Assembly: GCF_040881935.1 (NCBI RefSeq)
Contig: NZ_JBBECH010000060.1
Span: 27,609-91,608, forward strand
Direction of reading: 5' to 3'
DNA from: Saccharospirillum sp040881935
GTDB lineage: Bacteria; Pseudomonadota; Gammaproteobacteria; Pseudomonadales; Natronospirillaceae
Length of the DNA: 64,000 bases
Of this stretch, positions 9,385 through 18,850 are shown piece by piece. Numbering within the stretch: the stretch's first letter is position 1; the number at the start of each line of letters is the position of its first letter. The notes under the pieces were generated by a model, which saw nothing but the letters and a program-made list of their open reading frames with translations, made no database searches and had not been told where the DNA came from. The position numbers were made by a program, and so were the translations under genes.

Positions 9385-10584
9385 ATGAAAACCACGCTGC
9401 AATTTTCAATTCTGCTTGCTGCCACCATGGCCCTCGGCCCGCTGGCCATCGACGCCTATTTGCCCGCCTTCCCGGTGATCGCCGAAGACCTGGGTGTCAG
9501 CCAGAATCAGGTCTCTCTTACTCTAAGCCTGTATCTGTTTGGTCTTGCCCTGGGCCTAATCATCGGCGGCCCCTTATCAGACCGGTATGGCCGGGCGCCG
9601 GTGTTGCTTACCGGGCTCGGTGTTTACGCTATCAGCGCCATCGCCATCGGCCAAAGCACCGATGTGCAGTGGATGATTCTCTGGCGGCTGACTCAGGCCT
9701 TCGGTGGTGGCTGGATCGCCGTCAGCGTGCCGGCACTGGTACGCGACACCGCCCGGGGCCGGGATGCAGCGCGGCTGTTTTCGCTGATTGCTCTGATCAT
9801 GTTCATTGCTCCAGCTATCGCTCCCTCCCTCGGTTCGATTCTGCTGTGGATTGGCCGTTGGCCGCTGATTTTCTACTTCCTGTCGGTCTACGCCGTCGGC
9901 GTGGGTATATTGATGTGGTTTCGCCTTTTGCGCCATCAGCCGCGGAAAACCGGGGCCAAAGAACCGGTTTCGCGGTTGCTGACCAATTATCTGGCCGTGC
10001 TGCGCCACCCCATGGCCTGGCGACACATCGTGATTCAGTCTCTGGCGTTCAGCACAGTGATGCTGTTTGTCACCCACGCTTCGTTTATGTACCAGACCTG
10101 GTTTGGCTTGAACAACGCCCAGTTTTCCATCGCGTTTGCCTCTGGCGTGGTCTGCATGGGCGTTTTAGGCACCCTGAACCGGCGTCTGTTGCTGAGTTAT
10201 TCGCCGGTGCTGTTGCTTAAAATCGCTCTGGTGATTCAGGTCGGGGCTTTGTTGCTGATGAATCTGTTCCTGGGCATCAATAATCAGAGTCTCTGGGCTT
10301 TCCTGCCGATGATGATTCTGGTTGGCGGCACCATTGGTGCCATTGCCCCGAATAACCAATCGGCTTATCTCGAACACTTTGGTCGACTCAGCGGTACAGC
10401 CAGCGCCCTGATCGGTGCGGCCCAGTTCATTGTCGCCGGCACCATCAGCACCGCCTCCACCTGGATCGTTGATGGCTCCATTCAGCGCATCGCGCTGGCC
10501 ATGTTCGTCTGCTCCCTGCTGGCAACTCTGAGTGGCCTGTCACTGGCAAACCACCCAGCCCCGTCAGACGAGCCCGCTGCATGA
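9385..10584 (+). CDS. Bcr/CflA-family multidrug efflux MFS transporter
   Basis: A 399-residue, 12-helix MFS antiporter. The opening GPLAIDAYLPAFPVIAEDL is characteristic of the Bcr/CflA drug-resistance subfamily, and the loop 2-3 motif A appears as GPLSDRYGRAPVL near residue 60. Family members export bicyclomycin, chloramphenicol, sulfonamides or dipeptides; the substrate here is unknown. The last four bases overlap the start of the downstream aminotransferase gene (ATGA), so the two are cotranscribed and translationally coupled. Confidence 0.88.
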   Translation: MKTTLQFSILLAATMALGPLAIDAYLPAFPVIAEDLGVSQNQVSLTLSLYLFGLALGLIIGGPLSDRYGRAPVLLTGLGVYAISAIAIGQSTDVQWMILWRLTQAFGGGWIAVSVPALVRDTARGRDAARLFSLIALIMFIAPAIAPSLGSILLWIGRWPLIFYFLSVYAVGVGILMWFRLLRHQPRKTGAKEPVSRLLTNYLAVLRHPMAWRHIVIQSLAFSTVMLFVTHASFMYQTWFGLNNAQFSIAFASGVVCMGVLGTLNRRLLLSYSPVLLLKIALVIQVGALLLMNLFLGINNQSLWAFLPMMILVGGTIGAIAPNNQSAYLEHFGRLSGTASALIGAAQFIVAGTISTASTWIVDGSIQRIALAMFVCSLLATLSGLSLANHPAPSDEPAA

Positions 10585-11687
10585 CCTGGCAAACCGCGCA
10601 ACTAATGCCCACTGCTGATCGCATTGATCTTGGCATTGGCCAACCCGATCCGGCTCTGCTTCCCGCGGACCTATTTGAGCAGTCCTGTGTCGATGCTTCA
10701 GTTCTGGCCTATGGAACCGAAGCGGGCGACGAGCGTTTTCGGTACGCACTGGCGCACTGGTTGAATCAGCGCCAGGCCCGGCCGACCAGTCCCGAACACC
10801 TGATGATTACCACCGGCTCTTCCAACGCGCTCGACATGATCTGCACCCGGTTCAGCCAACCCGGCGATACGGTGCTGGTGGAAGACCCCACCTATTTTAT
10901 CGCCCGCAAACAATTGGCCGACCATGGCCTCACCGCTGTGGCGGTGCCAATGGATCAGGGCGGTGTCGATATTCTGGAACTGGCGGCGTTGATAGAGCAG
11001 CACAAGCCAGCTTTCTTTTACACCATTCCCACCTTTCACAACCCAACCGGTATAACCCAGAGTGCTGAACGCAGAGCGCAGCTGGTCTCGCTCGCACGGG
11101 ATACCGGTTGCCCGGTGGTGGCCGATGAGGTGTATCAGTATCTGCATTATGCCGAGCCACCGCCTGACTCGCTGGCAAGCCTGGATGAACGGGCGCCGGT
11201 GTTGTCGATCGGCTCCTTTGCCAAGCTTCTGGCGCCTGGCTTGCGGCTGGGCTGGATCCAGGGATCGTCGGAGATTCTGGTTCCATTGACTGGTAGTGCC
11301 TTGCTGGCAAGCGGTGGTGGTCTGGCTCCGGTTACGTCCAGCCTGGTCAGGCCTTTACTTGAAGATGGTCGATTTGATCAACACCTGGTGCGATTAACAG
11401 AGGTCTATCGGCGTCGGCTAGCAACACTGGTGGCGGGATTGACGGATCATCTGGGAGAACGTATTAGATTTACCGTACCCACGGGCGGCTATTTTATTTG
11501 GGCAAACTGGCTGAACGGCGCGGATACTGAAGCGATGCTGCCTCAGGCGCATCAGCTCGGCACAGGCTTTCAACCCGGTGGCAAGTTCTCAGCCTCGCCC
11601 GGCCAGGCCAGCGCCATGCGGTTGTGTTTCGCTTTTTACGACGAAGCACAACTGACCGAGGCCTGTGTAAGGCTGAGTAAACTCTGA
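10581..11687 (+). CDS. PLP-dependent class I/II aminotransferase (MocR-like catalytic domain, no HTH)
   Basis: A 368-residue fold-type I PLP enzyme. Visible are the substrate loop LGIGQPDPALLP near residue 17, YGTEAGDERFRYALAHWL near 46, TIPTFHNPTGIT near 145, the ADEVYQYL segment near 182 and the PLP lysine in SIGSFAKLLAPGLRLGWI near 210. The sequence resembles aminotransferase domains of MocR regulators and 2-aminoadipate transaminases but lacks the N-terminal GntR domain. It overlaps the efflux transporter gene by four bases, suggesting linked roles in amino-acid or amine handling. The substrate is unknown. Confidence 0.82.
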   Translation: MTWQTAQLMPTADRIDLGIGQPDPALLPADLFEQSCVDASVLAYGTEAGDERFRYALAHWLNQRQARPTSPEHLMITTGSSNALDMICTRFSQPGDTVLVEDPTYFIARKQLADHGLTAVAVPMDQGGVDILELAALIEQHKPAFFYTIPTFHNPTGITQSAERRAQLVSLARDTGCPVVADEVYQYLHYAEPPPDSLASLDERAPVLSIGSFAKLLAPGLRLGWIQGSSEILVPLTGSALLASGGGLAPVTSSLVRPLLEDGRFDQHLVRLTEVYRRRLATLVAGLTDHLGERIRFTVPTGGYFIWANWLNGADTEAMLPQAHQLGTGFQPGGKFSASPGQASAMRLCFAFYDEAQLTEACVRLSKL

Positions 11688-11703
11688 AAATCTGAATCAG
11701 CCA

Positions 11704-12324
11704 CTACAGCGGACAAACAGCTCCAGTGCCTTTGAGACCGCAGTACCCGTTGGGGTTTTTCAGCAAATACTGCTGATGGTAGGTCTCGGCATAGTAAAAC
11801 GGCGGCACCGGGCCTATGTCTGTGGTAATCCTGCCTTTACTCTGCGCTTTCAAAGCTTTTTCAAACGCCTCACGCGTCTGTTCTACAACAACCAATTGCT
11901 CTTCTGAGCCATAAATGGCCGAACGGTACTGAGTACCAATATCGTTACCCTGACGCATGCCCTGGGTCGGGTCGTGCGCTTCCCAGAATGCTTTCAACAG
12001 GGCCGCCAGCGACACCTGCCTGGGGTCATACACCACGCGCACGGCCTCGGTATGACCGGTAAGGCCGGAACAAACCTCTTCATAGGTCGGGTTCGGTGTC
12101 AGACCACCGGCATACCCAACCGCCGTGTTGCGCACACCAGGCAATGTCCAGAAATGGCGCTCTGCGCCCCAGAAGCAGCCCATGGCGAGAATGATCTCTT
12201 CGCAGCCATCGGGCGTGTCACGCATGTCAGTGTCAAAAACGGCGTGCTGATAATCGACAGGTAACGGCGTCTCCCGACCGGGCAGCGCTGAGCTGGCGGC
12301 GGGTAATTCGGTGGATCTGGCCAT
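11704..12324 (-). CDS. msrA: Peptide methionine-(S)-S-oxide reductase MsrA
   Basis: MsrA repairs methionine-S-sulfoxide in proteins with thioredoxin as electron donor. The active-site motif MGCFWGAERHFW is at about residues 47-58, and GTQYRSAIY and FYYAETYHQQYL match the family. The C-terminal CGLKGTGAVCPL provides resolving cysteines. At 206 residues with an N-terminal extension of about 40, it resembles E. coli MsrA (212). A strong Shine-Dalgarno (AAGGAG) precedes ATG 12324. It converges on the aminotransferase gene with a 16-base gap. Confidence 0.95.
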   Translation of the reverse strand: MARSTELPAASSALPGRETPLPVDYQHAVFDTDMRDTPDGCEEIILAMGCFWGAERHFWTLPGVRNTAVGYAGGLTPNPTYEEVCSGLTGHTEAVRVVYDPRQVSLAALLKAFWEAHDPTQGMRQGNDIGTQYRSAIYGSEEQLVVVEQTREAFEKALKAQSKGRITTDIGPVPPFYYAETYHQQYLLKNPNGYCGLKGTGAVCPL

Positions 12325-12452
12325 GGTGGTCTCCTTAATGATTGCACCCTAAATGAGCGCCAACTATAGTGAATTCAATGGGAAATGATTATCCATTTAC
12401 TTTTTCCCGCCTCAGCCGATAACCGGAAAGGTCGTGTCATCAGGAGACTTTT

Positions 12453-12854
12453 ATGTCTAACAACCATAGACGCTTTCAACGCATTGAATTCGATGCCCGG
12501 GTTGAACTGCGCCTGAGTGACCCGGCAAACCCCAATCTGTACCCCGGCATCTTACGGGATATCAGCCTCAAAGGTGCTCTGATCGTTCTAGGTGACACCG
12601 ATCACCTTCCCGAGACCAACAGCAAGGGTCAACTCATCGTCCAGCTCGATCAGAGTGACGTTGTGTTAACCATGGAAGTCGAAGTGGCCTACTGCCACTC
12701 GGAACGTCACGCTTGTGGGCTGAACATTCTGACAATGGATGTCGACACTGCCTCTCACTTGCGTCGTCTGGTCGAAGTCAACCTAGGGGACGACGCTGCC
12801 CTGCAACGGGAACTCAGCAACCTGGTCGAAGTGATGGAAGCCGAACACGGCTGA
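12453..12854 (+). CDS. PilZ-domain protein (probable cyclic-di-GMP receptor)
   Basis: A 133-residue single-domain PilZ protein. The two c-di-GMP-contacting motifs are recognisable: an arginine-rich RRFQR near residues 6-10 and DISLKGALI near residues 33-41, matching D/N-x-S-x-x-G. Such stand-alone PilZ proteins transmit c-di-GMP levels to motility, polysaccharide or virulence machinery. No partner is adjacent. A good Shine-Dalgarno (AGGAG) lies before ATG 12453. A PAS-GGDEF protein at 43.8 kb could supply the nucleotide, but this is not specific. Confidence 0.85.
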   Translation: MSNNHRRFQRIEFDARVELRLSDPANPNLYPGILRDISLKGALIVLGDTDHLPETNSKGQLIVQLDQSDVVLTMEVEVAYCHSERHACGLNILTMDVDTASHLRRLVEVNLGDDAALQRELSNLVEVMEAEHG

Positions 12855-12933
12855 CAGTGTGACCTGATTCCGTATTTTTACCCCGCCATTGCCAGAATTG
12901 CGTAATAAGTAGCGTTTTCTCGTATACCGCGTT

Positions 12934-12960
12934 GATGTTTACCCATGGCTGTGACAGTTT
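12934..12960 (+). promoter_or_regulatory. Conserved box upstream of the first oppA
   Basis: GATGTTTA, eight bases, then TGTGACAGTTT, ending 125 bases before the oppA start. The same two blocks with the same 8-base gap recur 127 bases before the second oppA. The surrounding bases differ, so this looks like a retained regulatory site rather than unselected duplicate DNA. Confidence 0.5.
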
Positions 12961-13084
12961 CAGCGCCACTCGGCTGTCTGGTCCCGTCTTTTGACGCGTA
13001 TCGATCGTTCTGACGACCTCTTCCGGCCGGGACCCTATTCAACAATCAGATCAAATAGAACTCTATAGAGGGAGATTACCCATT

Positions 13085-14779
13085 ATGAAACCCATCGCAA
13101 TGGATTGGCGCCTGACACTGGCCGCCACACTGATCGCAGGTGTTACGCTGGCAGGTTGTTCACAGGGCGAAGACACAGCATCGCAACCCGGCTCCGGGGA
13201 GCCGGCTGAATCATCCGACACCCGGCAAACCGCAGAAAATGCCCACCCAGTCACCGGTGAAACGCTGGCCGACGAGCAAGTGTTCACTTACCGGGCGCTT
13301 GACGAGTCTTCATCACTGGACCCCCAGGTTGTTGAAGACGTCGACGGCTCCTACATCGTCCGCGACCTGTTTGAAGGCCTGCTCAACTCAGACGAGCAGG
13401 GCAACCTGATTCCGGGTGTGGCCGAGCGCTACGAGACCGAAGACAACCAGATCTGGACTTTCCATTTGCGCGATAATGCCAAATGGTCCGATGGCGAACC
13501 GGTCACTGCCAACGATTTCGTTTACGCCTGGCGACGCGCTGTCGACCCGGAACTGGCGTCACCCTATTCATGGTACATGAGCCTGATGGCCATTGAGAAT
13601 GTCGAGGCCATCCTCGAAGGTGAGATGGACATCTCTGAGCTGGGCGTTGAAGCCATTGATGACACCACTCTGCGTGTAAGCCTCAGTCGGCCATTGCCTT
13701 ACTTCGCGCAAATGGTGGTCCATTCAACCACCTTCCCGTCACCCCAATGGGTGATTGAAGAACACGGTGACGACTGGACCAAACCCGGCAATCTGGTCGG
13801 TAACGGTGCGTTCGTGCTGACCGAGCATGTGGTCAACGAGCGACTGGTGCGCGAACGTAACGAACAATACTGGAATAACGACAACAACCTGATGGACAAG
13901 GTTGTCACCCTGGTCATCAACGACGAAAATCAGGCACTGAACCGCTATGACGCTGGTGAACTCGACAAAACCGACGTCCCCGCTGGCCAGTACCCACGCC
14001 TGGAGTCCGAGTATCCGGACCAGGCCCACGTCTTTCCGCAGCTGTGCAACTATTACTACATCTTTAACACCAACGTAGAACCATTCGACGATCCGCGCGT
14101 GCGTCGGGCGTTATCCTACGCCATCGACCGCAATGTAGTTGTCGACAACGTACTGCAAGGCGGCCAATACCCGGCTTACACCTTTACCCCGGCGCTTACC
14201 GCAGGGTTTACTACGCCTGACGTGGAATGGGGGCAGCTGACTCAGGAAGAACGGGACACCCGCGCCGTTGAATTGCTGGCCGAAGCCGGTTATGGCCCGG
14301 ACAACCCGCTGGAAACCAGCCTGCTGTACAACACCGATGAAGCCCACCGCAAGGTGGCCATTGCCGTTAGCAGCATGTGGGAAGAAAAACTCGGTGTAAA
14401 CGCCGCTCTGGAAAACCAGGAATGGACCACCTTCCTGACCACACGTAGCGAAGGTAATTTTGAGATTGCGCGCGGTGCCTGGTGCGGTGATTACAACGAA
14501 GCCTCAACCTTCCTTGACCTGATGCAGTCCCGCTCGGGCTATAACGACGCCGGTTACGAGTCCGAAGAATACGACCGCCTGTCGGCTGAAGCCCAGACCC
14601 AGGGAGACCCGAGTGCCAACTACACAGCCATGGAAGAACTGATCGCCGTCGACATGCCCAACGCCCCGGTTTACCACTACACCGAGGTCATCATGCTCAA
14701 ACCGGATGTCAAAGGCTGGCCCTTTGATGACATTCAGCAAAATATCTATAGCCGTAATCTCTACAAAATTGCCGACTGA
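13085..14779 (+). CDS. oppA: Oligopeptide ABC transporter substrate-binding lipoprotein (OppA, copy 1)
   Basis: A 564-residue family 5 solute-binding protein that captures peptides for OppBCDF. The N-terminus is a lipoprotein signal with lipobox LAGC (Cys25), followed by a Ser/Glu/Gln-rich linker of about 30 residues. The mature domain begins VTGETLADEQVFTYRALDES. Family motifs include DLFEGLL and WSDGEPVTANDFVYAWRRA. It is closely similar to the next gene throughout, an evident tandem duplication, but that copy lacks the lipid anchor and linker. Start: ATG 13085 with an AGGGAGA Shine-Dalgarno. A strong terminator follows, so it can be made separately from the permease genes. Confidence 0.94.
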   Translation: MKPIAMDWRLTLAATLIAGVTLAGCSQGEDTASQPGSGEPAESSDTRQTAENAHPVTGETLADEQVFTYRALDESSSLDPQVVEDVDGSYIVRDLFEGLLNSDEQGNLIPGVAERYETEDNQIWTFHLRDNAKWSDGEPVTANDFVYAWRRAVDPELASPYSWYMSLMAIENVEAILEGEMDISELGVEAIDDTTLRVSLSRPLPYFAQMVVHSTTFPSPQWVIEEHGDDWTKPGNLVGNGAFVLTEHVVNERLVRERNEQYWNNDNNLMDKVVTLVINDENQALNRYDAGELDKTDVPAGQYPRLESEYPDQAHVFPQLCNYYYIFNTNVEPFDDPRVRRALSYAIDRNVVVDNVLQGGQYPAYTFTPALTAGFTTPDVEWGQLTQEERDTRAVELLAEAGYGPDNPLETSLLYNTDEAHRKVAIAVSSMWEEKLGVNAALENQEWTTFLTTRSEGNFEIARGAWCGDYNEASTFLDLMQSRSGYNDAGYESEEYDRLSAEAQTQGDPSANYTAMEELIAVDMPNAPVYHYTEVIMLKPDVKGWPFDDIQQNIYSRNLYKIAD

Positions 14780-14811
14780 CACTGGCCGGTTACATAAACC
14801 ACTAACCGTTT

Positions 14812-14846
14812 AAAAGGAGGCCAGGGCTCACCCTGGCCTCCTTTTT
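14812..14846 (+). terminator. Rho-independent terminator after oppA copy 1
   Basis: AAAGGAGGCCAGGG pairs with CCCTGGCCTCCTTT around a CTCA loop and runs into a T tract, 33 bases after the stop codon. It separates the two oppA genes. Confidence 0.93.
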
Positions 14847-15148
14847 ATCAGTCCACCCCCTCGTACCCGGTTCTGCGATGAAACATTGCAAAACCCAGCG
14901 ACTATAAACCCTCTTTACAAAGCCCATTGCCAAGCCCATGTCACAGAATCGCCAGTAAAGTGAACCATACAGTCATTTTTTTTGGCGCATAGATTGATGT
15001 TTATTGCAGGATGTGAAAGTTTACATCCCTTGTTTCGCATCAGGCTAAGACCTGGAAACAGACACTGTTGTGGGCTATTCCTTTACCCGGGTAACGGCTT
15101 TCCATAGGTCATCTACTAAAAATAAAACAATTTATAAGAGGGTTAATC
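14847..15148 (+). promoter_or_regulatory. Upstream region of oppA copy 2 with conserved box and inverted repeat
   Basis: No gene is visible here. GATGTTTA (14996-15003), eight bases, then TGTGAAAGTTT (15012-15022) repeats the box found upstream of oppA copy 1 at almost the same distance from the start codon. Overlapping it is a perfect inverted repeat GGATGT, eight bases, ACATCC (15009-15028) that copy 1 does not have. A run of eight T precedes the box at about 14976. The gene has a GAGGG Shine-Dalgarno. Confidence 0.5.
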
Positions 15149-16765
15149 ATGAAAACTCTGCACAAAACGCTGGCAGCGGCTGTCGTTTCAGCCTCACTGA
15201 TGGGCACCCCTGTACTTGCTGAAGACACCCACCCGATCACCGGCGAACAGCTGGCTGATGAACAGGTATTCACCTACCGCGCGCTGGATGAGTCCTCCTC
15301 CCTGGACCCACAGGTCGTTGAAGACGTCGATGGCTCCTACATCGTCCGCGACCTCTTTGAAGGCCTGCTCAATTCCGATGCCGAAGGCAACATCGTGCCA
15401 GGCGTGGCCGAGCGCTGGGAAACCGACGACAACCAGACCTGGACGTTTCACCTGCGTGATGACGCCCAATGGTCCGATGGCGAACCCGTCACCGCGAACG
15501 ACTTCGTCTACGCCTGGCGTCGCGCTGTCGACCCTGAACTGGCCTCACCTTACGCCTGGTACATGAGCCTGATGGCGCTGGAAAACGTCGATGCAATTCT
15601 GGAAGGCGAGATGGAAGGCTCGGCACTGGGTGTCGAAGCGCTGGATGATCACACCCTGCGCGTCAACCTGACTCGCCCAATGCCCTATTTCGACCAGATG
15701 GTCACCCACGCCACCACCTTCCCGTCACCCCAGTGGGTGATTGAAGAGCACGGTGACAACTGGACCAAACCTGGCAACCTGGTCGGTAACGGCGCCTTTG
15801 TGCTGACCGAGCACGTGATTAACGAGCGCCTGGTCCGCGAGCGCAACGAGCTGTATTGGGACAACGACAACAACTTCATGGACAAAGTGGTCACCCTGGT
15901 CATTAACGATGAAAACCAGGCCCTGAACCGCTACGACGCCGGTGAAGTGGACAAAACGGAGATCCCGGCGGGTCAGTACCCGGCTCAGGAAGCCGAGCGC
16001 CCTGATGAAGCCCATGTATTCCCGCACCTGTGCAATTATTACTATTCGTTTAACAACGAAATAGCACCGTTTGACGACGCCCGTGTTCGTAAGGCACTGG
16101 CTTATGCCATCGACCGTAACGTCATTGTCGACAACGTGTTGCAGGGTGGCCAGTTCCCGGCTTACACCTTCACACCAGCGCTGACGGCAGGCTTCACCAC
16201 ACCTGATGTAGAGTGGGGCGAGTGGACTCAGGCTGAACGCGATGCCCGTGCCAAAGAATTGCTGGCAGAAGCCGGATACGGCCCGAACAACCCGCTGCGA
16301 ACCACCTTGCTATACAACACCGACGAAGCCCACCGCAAAGTGGCCATTGCCGTCACCGCGATGTGGAAGCAAAAACTCGGCGTTGAAGCCACTCTGGAAA
16401 ACCAGGAGTGGACCACCTTCCTGACAACCCGTGGCGAAGGCGATTTTGAGATTGCACGGGGTGCCTGGTGCGGTGACTACAACGAAGCCTCCACCTTCCT
16501 CGACCTGATGCAATCCGGTTCCGGCTATAACGACGCCAAATATAATTCGGCTGAGTACGACCGCCTGTCGGCCGAAGCCCAGACAATGTCTGACCCAAGC
16601 GCCAACTACACCAAAATGGAGGAATTGGCCGCAGAAGACATGCCCACAGCGCCGGTCTACCACTACACCGGGATCATTATGGTCAAACCCGATCTGAAAG
16701 GCTGGCCTTATGAAGATGTTCAGCAGAACATCTACAGCCGTAACCTCTACAAAGTCGCACAGTGA
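15149..16765 (+). CDS. oppA: Oligopeptide ABC transporter periplasmic substrate-binding protein (OppA, copy 2)
   Basis: A 538-residue paralogue of the preceding gene with long identical stretches, for example around the WSDGEPVTANDFVYAWRRA motif. Its N-terminus is a classical type I signal peptide (MKTLHKTLAAAVVSASLMG, cleavage after PVLA) with no lipobox cysteine, so it should be soluble in the periplasm. The two copies may offer anchored and free receptors for the same OppBCDF, or different peptide preferences. Substitutions are scattered, for example EVIM versus GIIM near the C-terminus. A terminator follows, which may make it more abundant than the permease. Confidence 0.94.
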   Translation: MKTLHKTLAAAVVSASLMGTPVLAEDTHPITGEQLADEQVFTYRALDESSSLDPQVVEDVDGSYIVRDLFEGLLNSDAEGNIVPGVAERWETDDNQTWTFHLRDDAQWSDGEPVTANDFVYAWRRAVDPELASPYAWYMSLMALENVDAILEGEMEGSALGVEALDDHTLRVNLTRPMPYFDQMVTHATTFPSPQWVIEEHGDNWTKPGNLVGNGAFVLTEHVINERLVRERNELYWDNDNNFMDKVVTLVINDENQALNRYDAGEVDKTEIPAGQYPAQEAERPDEAHVFPHLCNYYYSFNNEIAPFDDARVRKALAYAIDRNVIVDNVLQGGQFPAYTFTPALTAGFTTPDVEWGEWTQAERDARAKELLAEAGYGPNNPLRTTLLYNTDEAHRKVAIAVTAMWKQKLGVEATLENQEWTTFLTTRGEGDFEIARGAWCGDYNEASTFLDLMQSGSGYNDAKYNSAEYDRLSAEAQTMSDPSANYTKMEELAAEDMPTAPVYHYTGIIMVKPDLKGWPYEDVQQNIYSRNLYKVAQ

Positions 16766-16787
16766 TCGTTTAACACCGTGCTGAGCC

Positions 16788-16813
16788 ACAGCGGCCTCCG
16801 GGCCGCTGTTTTT
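16788..16813 (+). terminator. Terminator between oppA copy 2 and oppB
   Basis: ACAGCGGCC and GGCCGCTGT form a 9-bp stem followed by TTTT. Its position suggests partial termination, lowering oppBCDF expression relative to the binding protein. Confidence 0.85.
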
Positions 16814-16965
16814 AAGAACTCCCCCCTGCTCTTCAAACCACTTGACTGTTTCCTTTTTGTTTTCAAAGGTTTACGGGTTTATACCGAATTACGTACGGTT
16901 TATTTTTCGGTTTGAACATCAGGCTGGGTAAAATCGCCGGTCAACATTTTGCAGGCAACTTCACT

Positions 16966-17889
16966 ATGTTCAATTTCGTGCTTCGCCGGATCGCTGTTGC
17001 GATTCCGACCCTGCTCATTCTGGTATCTGTTTCGTTTTTTCTAATGTTTTCCGCCCCGGGCGGTCCGTTTACGTCCGAACGCCCCATTCCCCAGGCGGTT
17101 ATGGACAACATTGAAGCCAAGTACAATCTCGATAAACCGGTTTATCAACAACTGGGAATCTATATCTGGAACATTGTGACCGATTTTGATTTTGGCCCTT
17201 CATTTCGCTACCAGGACAGAACCGTTCTGGATCTGATTGAGAGTGGCTTTCCGGTTACCCTGACCTATGGTTTCTGGGCCTTCGTATTTGCTGTCGGTAT
17301 AGGCGTTAGCCTGGGGGTCATCGCCGCGCTCAAACACAATACGGCAGCAGACTACAGCGCCGTCAGCGTGGCCATCGTCGGCCAGGTACTGCCCAACTTT
17401 GTTATGGCGCCGATACTGGTGCTGATCTTCGTGCTCTGGCTGGGCTGGCTGCCCGGCGGCGGCTGGCAAGGCGGCCAAATCGAGTTCATCATCTTGCCAG
17501 CCATTGCACTCGGCACCAGCTTTCTGGCCAGCATTGCCCGCATCACCCGCTCCAGTATGCTGGAAGTGCTGAATTCCAACTACATTCGCACCGCCCGTGC
17601 CAAGGGCTTGCCGTTCAATTACATCATTTGGCGCCATGCTCTGAAGCCTGCCATGTTGCCGGTTGTTTCCTATCTCGGCCCGGCTTTTGTCGGCATGATC
17701 ACCGGTTCGGTCATCATCGATTCGTACTTCACCACCGGCGGTATTGGCGTGCATTTCATCAATGGTGCACTGAACCGGGATTACGCCGTCATCATGGGCG
17801 TCACCATTCTGCTCGGCACCCTGACCATTACCTTTAACATGCTGGTCGACATCATTTATGCCTGGATTGACCCCAAGATTCGTTACTAA
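16966..17889 (+). CDS. oppB: Oligopeptide ABC transporter permease OppB
   Basis: A 307-residue inner-membrane permease with six predicted helices. The N-terminus MFNFVLRRIAVAIPTLLIL is typical of OppB/DppB. The EAA loop contacting the ATPases is visible as YIRTARAKGLPFNYIIWRHAL near residue 205. I use ATG 16966 because the open frame 18 codons upstream does not resemble the family. Followed by oppC after 11 bases. Confidence 0.94.
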   Translation: MFNFVLRRIAVAIPTLLILVSVSFFLMFSAPGGPFTSERPIPQAVMDNIEAKYNLDKPVYQQLGIYIWNIVTDFDFGPSFRYQDRTVLDLIESGFPVTLTYGFWAFVFAVGIGVSLGVIAALKHNTAADYSAVSVAIVGQVLPNFVMAPILVLIFVLWLGWLPGGGWQGGQIEFIILPAIALGTSFLASIARITRSSMLEVLNSNYIRTARAKGLPFNYIIWRHALKPAMLPVVSYLGPAFVGMITGSVIIDSYFTTGGIGVHFINGALNRDYAVIMGVTILLGTLTITFNMLVDIIYAWIDPKIRY

Positions 17890-17900
17890 GGTTTGATATC

Positions 17901-18830
17901 ATGCTGACGCACAAGAAAACCAATGTAGAAGTGCTTGCCGAAAACCTCGGCAACGAACCCATCGCCGGGCGCAGCCTGTGGCGCGATGCCATGCACCGCT
18001 TCTCCCGTAACAAGGCAGCCATGGCCGGGCTTGTGATGCTGGGCCTGATCATGGTGTTTGCCGCTGCTGGCCCCTTTGTCGCTGCCTGGCATTATTCGGA
18101 CATCGACTGGTCGTTAATGGGCAATGCCGCCAATGCGGGCCAACCTTCCATCGCTAATGGTCACTATTTCGGCATCGACGACCTGGGGCGGGATTTGTTC
18201 GCACGTACTGTTCAGGGCAGCCAAATATCCCTACTGGTAGGCACCATCGGCGCTTTGATCGCCGTGGTGATCGGTACACTCTATGGCGCGATATCCGGCT
18301 ACTTCGGCGGCCGCGTCGACAGCATCATGATGCGCACCGTCGACATCCTGATGTCGATTCCCTACATGTTCTTTCTGATCTTGCTGCTGGTGATGTTCGG
18401 CCGGTCTATTTTGTTGATCTTCATCGGCATTGGCGCCATTTCCTGGCTGGAAATGGCCCGAATCGTGCGCGGCCAGACACTGTCGATCAAGAATAAGGAA
18501 TACATAGAAGCCGCCATTGCCTCCGGGGTCCGCCCATTCAAAATCGTACTGCGCCATGTGGTGCCCAATCTGCTTGGCGTAGTCGTGGTGTACGCCACCC
18601 TGCTGGTTCCGCAGATGATCCTGACCGAGTCATTTATTTCGTTTTTGGGGCTAGGCGTGCAGGAACCACAGACTTCCTGGGGGGCGTTGATCAACGACGG
18701 CGCGGGCACCATGCGCTACGGCACCCTCTGGCAGTTGCTGTTCCCACTCGGTTTTTTCATCGCCACTCTTCTAAGCTTTTTCTTTGTCGGTGACGGTCTG
18801 CGCGACGCGCTTGACCCGAAAGACCGCTGA
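17901..18830 (+). CDS. oppC: Oligopeptide ABC transporter permease OppC
   Basis: A 309-residue permease with the OppC layout: a cytoplasmic N-terminal stretch (LWRDAMHRFSRNKAAMAGL), a first helix, a periplasmic region with HYFGIDDLGRDLFARTVQGS near residue 90, then five helices. The EAA loop is YIEAAIASGVRPFKIVLRHV near residue 200. It forms the channel with OppB. It ends DALDPKDR, the normal family C-terminus. Confidence 0.94.
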   Translation: MLTHKKTNVEVLAENLGNEPIAGRSLWRDAMHRFSRNKAAMAGLVMLGLIMVFAAAGPFVAAWHYSDIDWSLMGNAANAGQPSIANGHYFGIDDLGRDLFARTVQGSQISLLVGTIGALIAVVIGTLYGAISGYFGGRVDSIMMRTVDILMSIPYMFFLILLLVMFGRSILLIFIGIGAISWLEMARIVRGQTLSIKNKEYIEAAIASGVRPFKIVLRHVVPNLLGVVVVYATLLVPQMILTESFISFLGLGVQEPQTSWGALINDGAGTMRYGTLWQLLFPLGFFIATLLSFFFVGDGLRDALDPKDR

Positions 18831-18850
18831 GTCACAGGAGCCACTGAATC

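Noticed and set aside
13085..16765. Assembly duplication of oppA
   Set aside because: The two copies differ by scattered substitutions, different signal sequences and different flanks, so they are real paralogues.
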